DNA from: Parapedobacter defluvii
GTDB lineage: Bacteria > Bacteroidota > Bacteroidia > Sphingobacteriales > Sphingobacteriaceae
Direction: 5' to 3'
NCBI RefSeq assembly: GCF_014642075.1
Contig: NZ_BMIK01000001.1
Span: 620,001-684,000, forward strand
Length of the DNA: 64,000 bases
Part shown: positions 53,967 to 63,527 of the stretch, piece by piece
Layout: every line of letters starts with the position of its first letter
How positions within the stretch are numbered: position 1 is the first letter of the stretch
Position numbers and translations under genes: made by a program
The notes under the pieces: generated by a model
The model's database searches: none
The model's input: only the letters and a program-made list of their open reading frames with translations
What the model was told of the DNA's origin: nothing

Positions 53967-55358
53967 ATGAATAAACAAAAAAGCCTGATTGCGTTGGCGG
54001 CCATCGCTTGCCTTTCGGCGTGTAATCCAGCAAGGGAAGGAATGCAAAAGAAGGATATCCGATTAATCACCGTGGCACCCGGCCATTTTCATGCGGCCCT
54101 GGTACAGAAAACCATGTATCCGCAGGTTGATAGTGTGGTACATGTGTATGCGCCTGACGGATCGGAAGTGGATGCTCACTTGGCGCTCATCGATCAATAT
54201 AATACACAGTCGGACAATCCGACGTCGTGGGAAGAAAAAGTATACCGGGGCGATGACTTTCTACAAAAAATGCTGGCCGAAAAAGAAGGAAACGTGGTGG
54301 TATTGGCGGGTAATAACAAACATAAAATCGATTACATCACCCAATCGATCACTGCAGGATTGAATGTATTGGCAGACAAGCCTGTGGTGATTGATGCCGA
54401 AGGGTTTGCAGCGTTGAAACAAGCATTTACATCCGCTTCCGATAAGGGTGTGCTGCTTTATGACATCATGACTGAACGGTACGAAATCAATACCATGCTT
54501 CAGAAAGCTTTCTCCCAGCAATCGGATTTCTTTGGCGGGTTGGTAACCGGTACCGCTGACAATCCTGCAATTACAAAGGAAAGTGTACACCACTTTTTCA
54601 AGGAAGTATCCGGCAAGCCACTTTCGCGTCCGGCGTGGTTTTACGATACCAAACAACAGGGCGAGGGGATCGTTGACGTTACCACACACTTGGTAGATCT
54701 CGTGCAGTGGGAAAGTTTTCCCGATCAAGTCATCAACTACGAACAGGATATCCAGTTTGTTGATGCAAAACGTTGGCCCACACAAATCACCCCGGCGCAA
54801 TTCGAGCGGTCGACCGGTCTCAAGGAATTCCCCGGATTTTTATCAGAGTCGGTCGACGGCCAGGGAAACCTTTCGGTATTTGCGAATGGCGAAATCAATT
54901 ATAAGCTGAAAGATATCCATGCAAAAGTATCGGTAATCTGGAATTTCGAAGCACCCCAGGGAGCTGGCGACCTCCATTATTCCATCATGCGTGGGCGTTA
55001 CGCCAACCTGATTGTACAGCAGGGTGCGGAAGAACAGTATAAACCGATGCTATATATCGAATCTACCGGAGAGCGGGATGCGAAGGCATTCGAAGAGGCC
55101 CTTGCGAAGGCCATTGAACAATTGAGCAGCTCGTATAAAGGATTGAAGTCTGAGGCGGTAGCAGACGGACGTTACCGGATCAGCGTAGACCCGTCCTTGA
55201 TTACTACGCACGAAGAACATTTTGCACAGGTAACTGAAAAATACCTTGGATTTCTGCAATCAGGCACCATACCGGAGTGGGAAGTGCCCAATATGCTTGC
55301 CAAATACTATTTGACCACGAAAGCATTGGCTGAAGCCCAAACCGTATCTGCCCCTTAG
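53967..55358 (+). CDS. Gfo/Idh/MocA-like lipoprotein (putative oxidoreductase C-terminal type)
   Basis: A 463-aa lipoprotein with signal IAACLSAC-like end (Cys near 19). The N-terminal Rossmann-like part has LITVAPGHFHAALV, VVLAGNNKHKIDYITQSI and VLADKPVVIDAEGFAAL, where DKP stands in place of EKP, and the C-terminal domain has GEGIVDVTTHLVDLVQWE. The glycine-rich nucleotide loop is weak (APGHFHAA), so NAD binding is uncertain. It probably works with the Tat-exported enzyme before it. A hairpin follows the stop. Confidence 0.85.
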   Translation: MNKQKSLIALAAIACLSACNPAREGMQKKDIRLITVAPGHFHAALVQKTMYPQVDSVVHVYAPDGSEVDAHLALIDQYNTQSDNPTSWEEKVYRGDDFLQKMLAEKEGNVVVLAGNNKHKIDYITQSITAGLNVLADKPVVIDAEGFAALKQAFTSASDKGVLLYDIMTERYEINTMLQKAFSQQSDFFGGLVTGTADNPAITKESVHHFFKEVSGKPLSRPAWFYDTKQQGEGIVDVTTHLVDLVQWESFPDQVINYEQDIQFVDAKRWPTQITPAQFERSTGLKEFPGFLSESVDGQGNLSVFANGEINYKLKDIHAKVSVIWNFEAPQGAGDLHYSIMRGRYANLIVQQGAEEQYKPMLYIESTGERDAKAFEEALAKAIEQLSSSYKGLKSEAVADGRYRISVDPSLITTHEEHFAQVTEKYLGFLQSGTIPEWEVPNMLAKYYLTTKALAEAQTVSAP

Positions 55359-55363
55359 CATTT

Positions 55364-55395
55364 AGGAAGCCCTGCTTTTTTCAGTGGGGCTTCCT
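55364..55395. terminator. hairpin between convergent oxidoreductase and epimerase genes
   Basis: AGGAAGCCC (55364-55372) pairs with GGGCTTCCT (55387-55395), loop 14 nt. It lies 6 nt past the plus-strand stop and touches the minus-strand stop, so it can end both transcripts. No T run outside the stem. Confidence 0.55.
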
Positions 55396-56422
55396 ATACA
55401 GGGATGATTCCGATGCCCGGTCTGCCGGGCAATGTTATTTTGCCATCAACAATTTCCATACCCCGATATACATCGTTGCTGGTTAACAGTGCCCCATCTA
55501 GATCTGCCCAATCCACAACGGGTGATAGCTGTGCTGCCGCGGTAATGGCACACGATGTTTCCGTCATACATCCCAGCATGACCTTCATGTCAAGTGCCCG
55601 GGCCAGTTCAACCATTTGATGGGCTTCCCGCATACCGGCGCATTTCATCAGTTTGACGTTGATGCCGTTATAGACACCGAATGCCTTTCGCACATCGGCA
55701 AGCCGCTGTACAGCCTCATCGGCTATTGTCGGAATCGGGCTGTTTTCCGTAAGCCAGGCATTGTCATCCACTTGCTCCGTTGGCATGGGCTGTTCGAGGA
55801 GTATGACACCCCGGTCTGCCAGCCAATGGGCCATTTCCAGAGCTTCCTCTTTGTTTTTCCAACCTTGGTTTACGTCGGCGCACAAAGGTTTATCGGTTAC
55901 CTCACGGATGGTCTCTATGATCTGCTTGTCGGTATCCAAGCCCAGTTTTACTTTCAGCAGTTTGTAAGGAGCAGCCTCCTGTACTTTCTGTCTGACCATT
56001 TCCGGCGTGTCAATGCCGATGGTGAAAGACGTGTGTGGTGCATTGGCAGGATTAAAACCCCATATGCGATGCCAGGGTTGCCCCATTATTTTTCCGAGCA
56101 GGTCATGCAGCGCGATATCTATAGCGGCTTTGGCCGCGGTGTTTTTGGGCGCTATGCTATCAACATATCGAAGGATATCGGCCGTGAGAAAGGGATCGTT
56201 GAAGGGGGAAAGGTCCACCTTGTCCAAAAAAGCCAACACACTTTCTTCAGATTCACCGAGATAGGGAGGCATAGAGGCTTCTCCATAGCCAATAACCCCA
56301 TTAAATTCAAGTTCGGTTAAGACGGTCGGGGTCGTACTCCGGGAAGCCGAAGCCACGGTAAAAACATGTTTAAGTTTCAGGGTGTGAGGCCGGTAGCGCA
56401 GTGTGAATTTCCCGAGGTTCAT
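55394..56422 (-). CDS. dipeptide epimerase (L-Ala-D/L-Glu epimerase, enolase superfamily)
   Basis: Interconverts L-Ala-D-Glu and L-Ala-L-Glu so that murein dipeptides can be hydrolysed. The 342-aa protein has the capping domain (GYGEASMPPYLGE) and barrel residues of the dipeptide-epimerase branch: the catalytic Lys in LLKVKLGLD near 160, metal ligands in CADVNQGW, LLEQPMP and IADEAV (near 182, 207 and 232), and the opposite Lys in NVKLMKCAG near 256. The CMTETSCAI segment is typical. It overlaps the NlpC/P60 gene by 4 nt, the same pairing known from Bacteroides murein-recycling loci. Confidence 0.93.
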   Translation of the reverse strand: MNLGKFTLRYRPHTLKLKHVFTVASASRSTTPTVLTELEFNGVIGYGEASMPPYLGESEESVLAFLDKVDLSPFNDPFLTADILRYVDSIAPKNTAAKAAIDIALHDLLGKIMGQPWHRIWGFNPANAPHTSFTIGIDTPEMVRQKVQEAAPYKLLKVKLGLDTDKQIIETIREVTDKPLCADVNQGWKNKEEALEMAHWLADRGVILLEQPMPTEQVDDNAWLTENSPIPTIADEAVQRLADVRKAFGVYNGINVKLMKCAGMREAHQMVELARALDMKVMLGCMTETSCAITAAAQLSPVVDWADLDGALLTSNDVYRGMEIVDGKITLPGRPGIGIIPV

Positions 56423-57651
56423 TTTTTGCCTGTGTTGTAGTATGGATGCTCAGCCAGAGGTTGGAGGGCGGAATCGTCCTGACCGATATACCGGCGTGCG
56501 GCTATCAGGGTGCGTGTATCCAACGCTCCGTAGTTGGATGCCTCCGGCAATAGGCTGTTGATCTGTACGGACCCCGCTGCATGGATAAATTCACCGTTGC
56601 CCAGGTAGAGGGCCACGTGGGTGACTCTTGCCGTAGGAGGGCGGTCTGTGCCCGATGCAAAAAAAAGTAAATCACCGGGCTGTAGATTTTGAATCGCCTT
56701 TTTAATATCCAGTGTGCCGCCAGACAGGATATCGATCGGTTGGCCTGCCAGCACCTGCTGTGAAGCATCCCGCGGGATAACCAGGCCATTCATGTAAAAA
56801 GCCGTTTTGGTAAAACCGCTGCAGTCTACGCCTTTCACCGAGGTTCCACCCCAAAGGTAAGGGAGTCCCATCATGGTTTCTGCCGTTTTGATTACATTTT
56901 CTGCGGTAAGACGGCGTGTGCCCAGCCACTTGTCAAAAGGTAATACCAACTTACTGTTAATATAGCCGATCCGTCCATCGGGGTATGATACGTGTACAAA
57001 ATCGTTGGATGCATCCAGCATCGTCAGTATATCGCCCATTACCAAATCCGAAATCCGCAGAGATTGCTCATCAGGCTGTGTATACGCGTGTCCAAAATCA
57101 GCGGTAACGATGACTTTGCTGCTTATTTGCCACGCTTCGAGCTGTGTAGCCGATTTCGGTGTAATAGATGATTCACTGACCCACGCAATATAGCCTTCGG
57201 GTGTCCGCACGCGATAGTAGCCGTCTTTCCGTTGGAGTAAATCTACCTGCGTACCCAATAGGATTTGAGTGGCCAGTTCTGACTGGTTACTGGGTTCAAC
57301 GCGCAGGTTAGCCACAGAAAGATTGACAATACCAGTAACTTTCCCTTCCACGCTGCTGTCGGGCAAAAGATTTATCGCTATTTTTGTGCGTGGAATATGA
57401 TTCTCGACCAGCAACTGGCTGAATTGTTTCGCCGCAGCGGATTCTGTCGTGTTTACCTGGTAGTGGGGAGATGAACCATTTAGAAGCTTTAATTCGAAAA
57501 TTGCTGTGCGCTTGTCGGGAATAAATTGCTGGATGGTCTGTTCGGTTATTTGTAAGATTTTCTTATACTCGGCTGAATCTGCTAAGTTGCTTTTTGCAAA
57601 GCTTGGCATTAGATAAAACAAGGACAATAACGGCACATACCAGATTTTCAT
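56419..57651 (-). CDS. NlpC/P60 peptidase with SH3 domains (gamma-D-Glu-diamino acid endopeptidase)
   Basis: Cuts the D-Glu to diamino-acid bond of murein peptides and yields L-Ala-D-Glu, the substrate of the epimerase encoded downstream. The 410-aa protein has a signal peptide (VPLLSLFYLMPSFA), an N-terminal helical region, bacterial SH3-like domains about 105-240 (NLSVANLRVEPSNQ, YYRVRTPEGYIAWVS), and the papain-like domain with the catalytic Cys in SVKGVDCSGFTKTAF near 277, His in RVTHVALYLG near 347 and FIHAAG near 357. First gene of the pair; divergent from the asparaginase. Confidence 0.93.
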   Translation of the reverse strand: MKIWYVPLLSLFYLMPSFAKSNLADSAEYKKILQITEQTIQQFIPDKRTAIFELKLLNGSSPHYQVNTTESAAAKQFSQLLVENHIPRTKIAINLLPDSSVEGKVTGIVNLSVANLRVEPSNQSELATQILLGTQVDLLQRKDGYYRVRTPEGYIAWVSESSITPKSATQLEAWQISSKVIVTADFGHAYTQPDEQSLRISDLVMGDILTMLDASNDFVHVSYPDGRIGYINSKLVLPFDKWLGTRRLTAENVIKTAETMMGLPYLWGGTSVKGVDCSGFTKTAFYMNGLVIPRDASQQVLAGQPIDILSGGTLDIKKAIQNLQPGDLLFFASGTDRPPTARVTHVALYLGNGEFIHAAGSVQINSLLPEASNYGALDTRTLIAARRYIGQDDSALQPLAEHPYYNTGKK

Positions 57652-57745
57652 GTTGAGGTAAGTTTCTGTCTAAGGTAAAATATAAATTGCTACTTTACAA
57701 TTTTTAAATAACCATACTCGTAGTTTAACAAGAAACCAGATTTAC

Positions 57746-58771
57746 ATGATCAGCAGGCGTAAGTTTATCCGGTCGGGCGCGTTAGGTGTATCGGCACTTT
57801 CTCTGAGTGGGCGAATACCCACTTTGGAGCATGAAAATGTAGTGAATAGAGCGCCTGCCAAACCCATCGTCATTGCTACCTGGGATTTTGGCGTAGCAGC
57901 AAATCAGGCGGCCTGGGAGGTGCTTAGACAGGAGGGTAGGGCACTGGATGCAGTGGAAGCGGGTGTACGTGTGCCGGAAGCCGACCTGGGAAATTCAACG
58001 GTAGGAAAGGGAGGATATCCCGACCGGGATGGACACGTGTCATTGGACGCATGCATCATGGATGAAAAGGGGAATTGTGGTTCCGTGGCTGCATTGGAGC
58101 ATATCAGTCACCCCATTTCCGTAGCACGCTTGGTCATGGAAAAGACGCCACACGTCATGTTGGTGGGTGAGGGGGCGTTGCAGTTTGCACTTGAGAATGG
58201 GTTCGAACGGGAAAACCTGCTTACCCCCAAGGCTGAGAAAGCGTGGAAGGAATGGCTGAAAGATAAAAATTATCAACCTGTTATCAATATTGAAAACAAG
58301 TCTTTTACCACAGAACGACTGCCCGGAAACGAGCACAACCACGACACCATCGGAATGTTGGCATTGGATGCGCACGGCAATCTGTCTGGTGCCTGTACAA
58401 CCAGCGGAATGGCTTTTAAAATGCGGGGGAGGGTAGGAGATAGCCCCATCATCGGCGCCGGGTTGTATGTAGACAATGAAGTTGGTGGCGCAACGGCTAC
58501 CGGGGTAGGCGAGGAAGTGATTCGTACGGTGGGTAGTTTTCTGGTTGTTGAACTGATGCGGCAGGGATATCCACCGGAAGAGGCGTGCCGGGAAGCGGTT
58601 GGCCGTATTGCCAAGAAAAAGCCGGATATCGCCAAAGAAATACAAGTGGGATTTCTGGCGCTCAATAAAAAAGGGGAATATGGTGCTTTTGCATTGCAAA
58701 AGGGCTTTTCATATGCGATTTGCCATGCCGAGCAGCGCGATTTGCTACTTGATAGCGCTAGCTTATATTAG
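57746..58771 (+). CDS. N4-(beta-N-acetylglucosaminyl)-L-asparaginase (glycosylasparaginase)
   Basis: Cleaves the GlcNAc-Asn bond left after protein degradation of N-glycoproteins. A 341-aa Ntn-hydrolase precursor with a Tat-like signal (SRRKFIRSGALGVSALSLSG). Family strings: GNSTVGKGGYPDRDGHVSLD, GSVAALEHISHPISVARLVM (parts), and the self-cleavage site HNHDTIGMLALD near 200, where the Thr becomes the nucleophile of the beta chain; then TTSGMAFKMRGRVGDSPIIG and the DNEVGGATATGVGEE loop. It resembles the secreted enzyme of Elizabethkingia. With the GH92 mannosidase elsewhere in the window it suggests use of N-glycoproteins. Confidence 0.93.
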   Translation: MISRRKFIRSGALGVSALSLSGRIPTLEHENVVNRAPAKPIVIATWDFGVAANQAAWEVLRQEGRALDAVEAGVRVPEADLGNSTVGKGGYPDRDGHVSLDACIMDEKGNCGSVAALEHISHPISVARLVMEKTPHVMLVGEGALQFALENGFERENLLTPKAEKAWKEWLKDKNYQPVINIENKSFTTERLPGNEHNHDTIGMLALDAHGNLSGACTTSGMAFKMRGRVGDSPIIGAGLYVDNEVGGATATGVGEEVIRTVGSFLVVELMRQGYPPEEACREAVGRIAKKKPDIAKEIQVGFLALNKKGEYGAFALQKGFSYAICHAEQRDLLLDSASLY

Positions 58772-58855
58772 TGTATAAAAAGGATTAATCATCAAATTTT
58801 AATATTTATTCTAAAACAATATCGATAATTTTCTATTTTTGAGGGCATCTGCCGA

Positions 58856-61846
58856 ATGAAAAACACTAAACCCGATAGTAGAATAAGGCGCCTTGCGTTT
58901 ATTGTGTTGTTAATCCTGCTAGGCGGTCACTGTGCCTATCTCAATGCAGCACCTTATCACTATACGCAAATACTTCCGGGAATCGATCGCTATCATACCA
59001 TGATTACCCAAACGTCAAAAGATCGATTTGGGATGATTTGGATGCTATCTGGCGGGCAGCTCTACCGTTACGACGGGGTGAATGTGGTACCCTTTTCGAA
59101 ACTATATGGTCATCCTTTACCCTTTTATGAAGTAAGTGATTTTTCTGCCGATCCTTGGGGATATTTATGGATCGGTACGCGCAATGGGTTAGCCATCTTT
59201 GATTTAAAAACCTGGACGTTTGTCAAGGAAGGCCATTACTTAAATGATCTGGTTGGCATCCGGGCAGCTTCCTACTTCAAGTCGGACAATGCGTTCTACC
59301 TGGCAGATTGGCAAGGTCGTCTATGGCACATCGATGCCTTGTCAAAACAGTTGCTTTTTCAATTCGATTCACATGCGGTATATGAGCGTCGTCCCATCGG
59401 AAGGATGCTGGTAGCCGATCGTGAGCACGTTTGGTTTGCCTTCGGAGATCATTTGTATGAATACGACCGGCAAACAAACCGGAAACGGTCTGTGGAATTT
59501 CCGGAAGGATTATTCAGTCGTGTTGAGGATCTGCTGCCGGTAAAAGGGGGCGTCTTAATCCGTATTTATTCCCAGGGCTATTATATTTTTGATGGTACAT
59601 CTTTCCGGTATTTAGACCGAAGTCAATTTCCGATCAATGATTTTACGAATTGGAATCACTGGTCGTTTGAAAGGAACGACAAAATAGTCGTATTCCACGA
59701 AGATAAATACATGGAATTTAGTCGCGATACGGCCTTCCGTCTGTTGAACGAGAGCCGGCATCAAATCGACGAACAGATATTACGCAAGCGGTTGAATGGC
59801 TGGCAACAGGAAGGCGATGAATGCCTTCTTAGTACGGATGGTGGGTTGTTCAGTATATTTCCCACAAAAATCAGCTTCGATTTTATCAAATGCGGAAGTG
59901 CCAGAGGCATGATTAAACAAAACGGAACATTTTATTTTGGCGGGTACGGATATTTGGATGCACTTCCGAAAGATAAAGACCTTCGGCTTTATACAAGCGA
60001 ACCGGAAAATAATTATTATGCCTTCTTAACGCTTTCTAAGGATACAGCATGCATCGCGTTGGAAGGCGATTTCCTATGCTATCTAATCAATGGTAAAGTA
60101 ATGCCCGCTCCGTTGCATATACCCAGCCATGTAAACGAGCGCTTTTCTGGTATGGCCTATTGCGTCGTCCAGCAAATGGCGGATACGCTGTTGGTAGGTA
60201 CCTATAATGGTATCTGGAAATACGCCCGATCTTCAGGCAAGGTATATCCGCTTGTATGCCCAAAGAGTGGCTTTTTCAGCCGCGGCATGCGGGTACAGTC
60301 AATTGCCTATTCAGAAGCCGGGATTACCTTTACTACCGATGAAGGGTACTTCTGCTGGAGAAATAACCAGTTTCGTAAAGTATACCCAACCGACCAGGCC
60401 AAGCTGAATATTTATGCACATACCCAATTTGGAGACTCCATTTATTTAGCTACCAAGGGACGTGGATTGGTGGTGACCGACCGCAGCGGACAACATGCCC
60501 AAATAATCGGGACCCATGAAGGGCTAGCGAGTAACACGGTTTACCAACTAATATGGGTAGACAGTACGTTGTTTATGGGGACACATGAAGGCCTGTCTAT
60601 CAGAAAGGGTAATCATTTGTACAATTATTATCATACCGATGGGCTTCCTTTTGAAGAATTCAATCATCAGGCTATCTATTACGATTCAGATACAGGGGAG
60701 TTATTTATGGGAGGTATAGGAGGTTATATCCGCTTCCAACCTGCTAAGTTTGCCCGGCCTGCAGATACCTATATTGACACACCCATGATAGCCGGTACGA
60801 GTCTGGGTATGAAGACAAACCGATATGTGGATGTGTATGCCAGCCAACTGCTTCAAGACACTATTCGGCTGCCGTCGGATGCGGTTTGGCTCTCCATGGA
60901 TTTCGCCCGCCCAAATCAATACAGACAGATTTACCGCATGCTGTTTAAGATTGCACCGTTAATGGATGAATACCAAGAGATGCCGGTATCGGCACAAATC
61001 AATTTATCGGGAATGTCTGCGGGTAATTACTACATATCCGTAAAAGTACAGGCAATTAATAACCGTACGGTCGAAAAGCAACGGACATGGGTTATTTACA
61101 AAGCACCCACTTTTACCGAAACGTTGACTTTTTACATGTTACTGATTCTGATAGTCAGTGGAACGACGGGATTTATCCTGTATGAGCGGGCGCGTAAGAT
61201 AAAAGGAGAAAACCGGTTGCGGAAAAGAATTTCACGCGATCTGCACGATGAGGTGGGAGGCTTGCTTACCGGTATTTCGATGCAGACGGACCTGCTGCGG
61301 TTAAAGACCGGCAACACCCGTTTGGAATCTGTCGATTCCATTGGTAACTATAGCCGTGAGGCCATCCAGATGATGGATGATATCATATGGGCGGTTGATT
61401 CACGTAACAATCAGCAAGGAAGCCTAAGCGATCGGATGAAATATTTAGCGGGGCAACTGCTGGAACCTATGGACATCACAGTCAGGTTTGAGGTAGATCA
61501 ACAGGAGGATAGGAAAATTCCGCAGGTCATACGGCAAAACCTATATTTGATTTACAAAGAAGCGATACACAATGTCTGTAAACATGCGCGGGCAGATACC
61601 GTACATGTTAAACTGCATCACAGTGGTGCGGAGATAGAGCTTGTGGTACGCGATAATGGGCAACACGTTGAACAACCTGCACATCCAAGCCGGAGGCCGG
61701 GGCATGGAAAACGAAATATGCGCGTAAGGGCTGAACAAATCGGTGGACGATATAAGGCGGGTTATACAGCAGAGGGATACGAAGTATCGGTGATCGTACC
61801 CTTATATAAGGGGCACCATTGGATGAATCCACTGAAATATTTTTAA
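58856..61846 (+). CDS. propeller-type sensor histidine kinase (NarL-type output)
   Basis: A 996-aa kinase. N-terminal signal/anchor (LAFIVLLILLGGHCAYLNA), a long periplasmic propeller region (about 35-680) with repeats like DPWGYLWIGTRNGLAIF and STLFMGTHEGLSIR, a Y_Y_Y-like domain to about 750, a membrane helix about 758-777, then HisKA_3 with the phospho-His in RISRDLHDEVGGLL near 795 and a HATPase (YKEAIHNVCKHARA near 900, GHGKRNMRVRAEQIGG). It has no receiver or DNA-binding domain, unlike the HTCS at 2152. Two NarL-type regulators downstream are the likely partners. The signal sensed is unknown. Confidence 0.93.
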   Translation: MKNTKPDSRIRRLAFIVLLILLGGHCAYLNAAPYHYTQILPGIDRYHTMITQTSKDRFGMIWMLSGGQLYRYDGVNVVPFSKLYGHPLPFYEVSDFSADPWGYLWIGTRNGLAIFDLKTWTFVKEGHYLNDLVGIRAASYFKSDNAFYLADWQGRLWHIDALSKQLLFQFDSHAVYERRPIGRMLVADREHVWFAFGDHLYEYDRQTNRKRSVEFPEGLFSRVEDLLPVKGGVLIRIYSQGYYIFDGTSFRYLDRSQFPINDFTNWNHWSFERNDKIVVFHEDKYMEFSRDTAFRLLNESRHQIDEQILRKRLNGWQQEGDECLLSTDGGLFSIFPTKISFDFIKCGSARGMIKQNGTFYFGGYGYLDALPKDKDLRLYTSEPENNYYAFLTLSKDTACIALEGDFLCYLINGKVMPAPLHIPSHVNERFSGMAYCVVQQMADTLLVGTYNGIWKYARSSGKVYPLVCPKSGFFSRGMRVQSIAYSEAGITFTTDEGYFCWRNNQFRKVYPTDQAKLNIYAHTQFGDSIYLATKGRGLVVTDRSGQHAQIIGTHEGLASNTVYQLIWVDSTLFMGTHEGLSIRKGNHLYNYYHTDGLPFEEFNHQAIYYDSDTGELFMGGIGGYIRFQPAKFARPADTYIDTPMIAGTSLGMKTNRYVDVYASQLLQDTIRLPSDAVWLSMDFARPNQYRQIYRMLFKIAPLMDEYQEMPVSAQINLSGMSAGNYYISVKVQAINNRTVEKQRTWVIYKAPTFTETLTFYMLLILIVSGTTGFILYERARKIKGENRLRKRISRDLHDEVGGLLTGISMQTDLLRLKTGNTRLESVDSIGNYSREAIQMMDDIIWAVDSRNNQQGSLSDRMKYLAGQLLEPMDITVRFEVDQQEDRKIPQVIRQNLYLIYKEAIHNVCKHARADTVHVKLHHSGAEIELVVRDNGQHVEQPAHPSRRPGHGKRNMRVRAEQIGGRYKAGYTAEGYEVSVIVPLYKGHHWMNPLKYF

Positions 61847-61854
61847 CAAGACCG

Positions 61855-62607
61855 ATGCATTCGCTTGTCATTACGTTCGCTATTATTGGTATACTGCTTA
61901 GTGCACTGGGTATCGTACTTCGGCTTTTAAAGGGAAAAGCACAACGCAATCCGGCAGAGCTACTGTTAAGCATCGCCTTGTTCGGTATCATGTGGCAGGT
62001 ATTTGTTCATTTGATGATCCTGACCCACCAGATTGTTAAACTTCCGAACCTTTATAACAAAGGGATTCCACTCTATTACCTGGTTGCGCCGGCGCTTTAT
62101 TTTTACATCCGGATGAAGCTGCAACCGGAACAGAGGCTTCCCAAATATTGGTATATTCATCTCATTCCATTTCTTTTCGGATTGATCGATATCCTTCCGT
62201 ACGTATTTATAGACGATACCGAAAAAGTAGCTTTTTTGGAGCGGATGGTGGCCGACACGCGTTTAGGATATCAGCATCCATATGGATTCATTCCCCAGCA
62301 TGTCCATTACATGATACGTCTATTTTTGGCTTTCATTTATTTGATCATGCAATGGGGTATGTTGTTTTTGATAGATCATACGGATTCCCCCGTTTCATTA
62401 CGAACGCTGAGATCGTTGGTATTTCTGACCATTTTATATACGTTATTCATTGCCTTTCAGGTAGGGATGTTATTTAATATCTTTTTTAACCGGATGCAGG
62501 GCGGTTATATTCTTACAGATGCCGATCAACTCATTTGGTTAAGCATCATGTATGTGCTTCTCAGCTGCTGGATCTGCTTTGGTGCGTTGAAGCGGCAACG
62601 GAAATGA
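61855..62607 (+). CDS. stand-alone seven-helix membrane protein between kinase and regulators
   Basis: A 250-aa protein with seven predicted helices (LVITFAIIGILLSALGIVL, LLLSIALFGIMWQVFVHLMI, LYYLVAPALYFYI, LIPFLFGLIDILPYVF, MIRLFLAFIYLIMQWGMLFL, LVFLTILYTLFIAFQVGMLF, LIWLSIMYVLLSCWICF). The layout and strings such as KGIPLYYLVAPALYFYIRMKL (in parts) resemble the membrane half of Bacteroidota AraC-type membrane regulators, but no HTH follows. ATG 61855 lies 8 nt after the kinase stop; an earlier in-frame ATG 61819 overlaps it by 28 nt. A sensor or partner of the kinase is likely by position. Confidence 0.75.
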   Translation: MHSLVITFAIIGILLSALGIVLRLLKGKAQRNPAELLLSIALFGIMWQVFVHLMILTHQIVKLPNLYNKGIPLYYLVAPALYFYIRMKLQPEQRLPKYWYIHLIPFLFGLIDILPYVFIDDTEKVAFLERMVADTRLGYQHPYGFIPQHVHYMIRLFLAFIYLIMQWGMLFLIDHTDSPVSLRTLRSLVFLTILYTLFIAFQVGMLFNIFFNRMQGGYILTDADQLIWLSIMYVLLSCWICFGALKRQRK

Positions 62608-62638
62608 ATGTTTTTTGAAAACTACACGAAAAGGGTAG

Positions 62639-62676
62639 GACGGTCGTTGCTAAATTTAACTACCTTTACGATCGTC
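62639..62676. repeat. 9-bp near-perfect inverted repeat before the first response regulator
   Basis: GACGGTCGT (62639-62647) and ACGATCGTC (62668-62676) pair with one G-U, spacer 20 nt. It lies 52 nt upstream of the regulator start in a 121-nt gap and could be an operator or an mRNA hairpin. Confidence 0.35.
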
Positions 62677-62728
62677 TTTGAAAAACACTATTTCCTGACC
62701 ATTAAGGGGAATAAATTTACATTTATCT

Positions 62729-63361
62729 ATGAAAAGTGATCAATTTAAACTGGCTATAATTGAAGATAACCCTATAATATTAAAAGCCTTGGAGGGGTAT
62801 TTTAAAACAGCTTCCAAATTTGAACTTTTAATTACGGCGGCTTCTACTGAGGACTTCGTCAGTATATGGAAAGATCAACGTATTGACATTGTACTTTGTG
62901 ACATCGGTCTTCCCGGCAAATCGGGCATCGAAGCAACTTGGTATATTAAGCGTAAATCTTACGTGACACAAGTGGTCATGTTTACGGTATTTGAAGACAA
63001 AGAAACGATTTTTCAGGCACTTTGCGCGGGAGCTTCCGGTTACCTGCTTAAGGACACCCCACTCCCAAAAATTGAAGAGCAACTCATCGAAGTGATGGAC
63101 GGGGGGTCGGTAATGAGTCCACAGGTTGCCCGGATGGTTATCGGGTACTTTAATCCCTTGTTAGATAAGGTGGAACCTAACGAAATTGATCGGTTAACTA
63201 CAAGGGAAATTGAAATTATTTCCATGCTTCAGCACGGTGCTTCCTATAAAACGGTGGCTAAGCGCCTTTTCATCAGTGTTGATACGGTGAAGTTTCATAT
63301 TCGCAACATTTACAGTAAGCTACAGATCAGTTCCCGTACTGAGCTTATTAATAAATACTAA
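62729..63361 (+). CDS. NarL/LuxR-family response regulator
   Basis: A 210-aa regulator. Receiver 1-125 with acidic pair in IIEDNP, phospho-acceptor Asp in DIVLCDIGLPGKSG near 57, Thr/Lys in MFTVFED and GYLLKDTP; then a LuxR HTH with LTTREIEIISMLQHGASYKT and TVKFHIRNIYSKLQISSRTE. It follows the kinase and 7-TM genes on the same strand and is a clear partner for the kinase. A closely similar second regulator starts 166 nt downstream. Confidence 0.95.
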   Translation: MKSDQFKLAIIEDNPIILKALEGYFKTASKFELLITAASTEDFVSIWKDQRIDIVLCDIGLPGKSGIEATWYIKRKSYVTQVVMFTVFEDKETIFQALCAGASGYLLKDTPLPKIEEQLIEVMDGGSVMSPQVARMVIGYFNPLLDKVEPNEIDRLTTREIEIISMLQHGASYKTVAKRLFISVDTVKFHIRNIYSKLQISSRTELINKY

Positions 63362-63527
63362 CTATTTTCAAAACCACCCTTTCGGGTAGGTGATTCAACT
63401 ACTTAAACCTGTATTTTCGCAAGCGTCTATGATAATGAAATTTACGGGAGGTATCAGCAATCGATCCCTAACGATATCGAACGCATATTGGCAAATGCAG
63501 TTAAGATCAATCAGATAGGTGGAAACA

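Noticed and set aside
55616-56320. 234-aa open frame antisense to the dipeptide epimerase
   Set aside because: The minus strand encodes a full enolase-superfamily enzyme with all catalytic residues; the plus frame has no domain.
58040-58699. 219-aa open frame antisense to the glycosylasparaginase
   Set aside because: Shadow of a clear Ntn hydrolase on the other strand.
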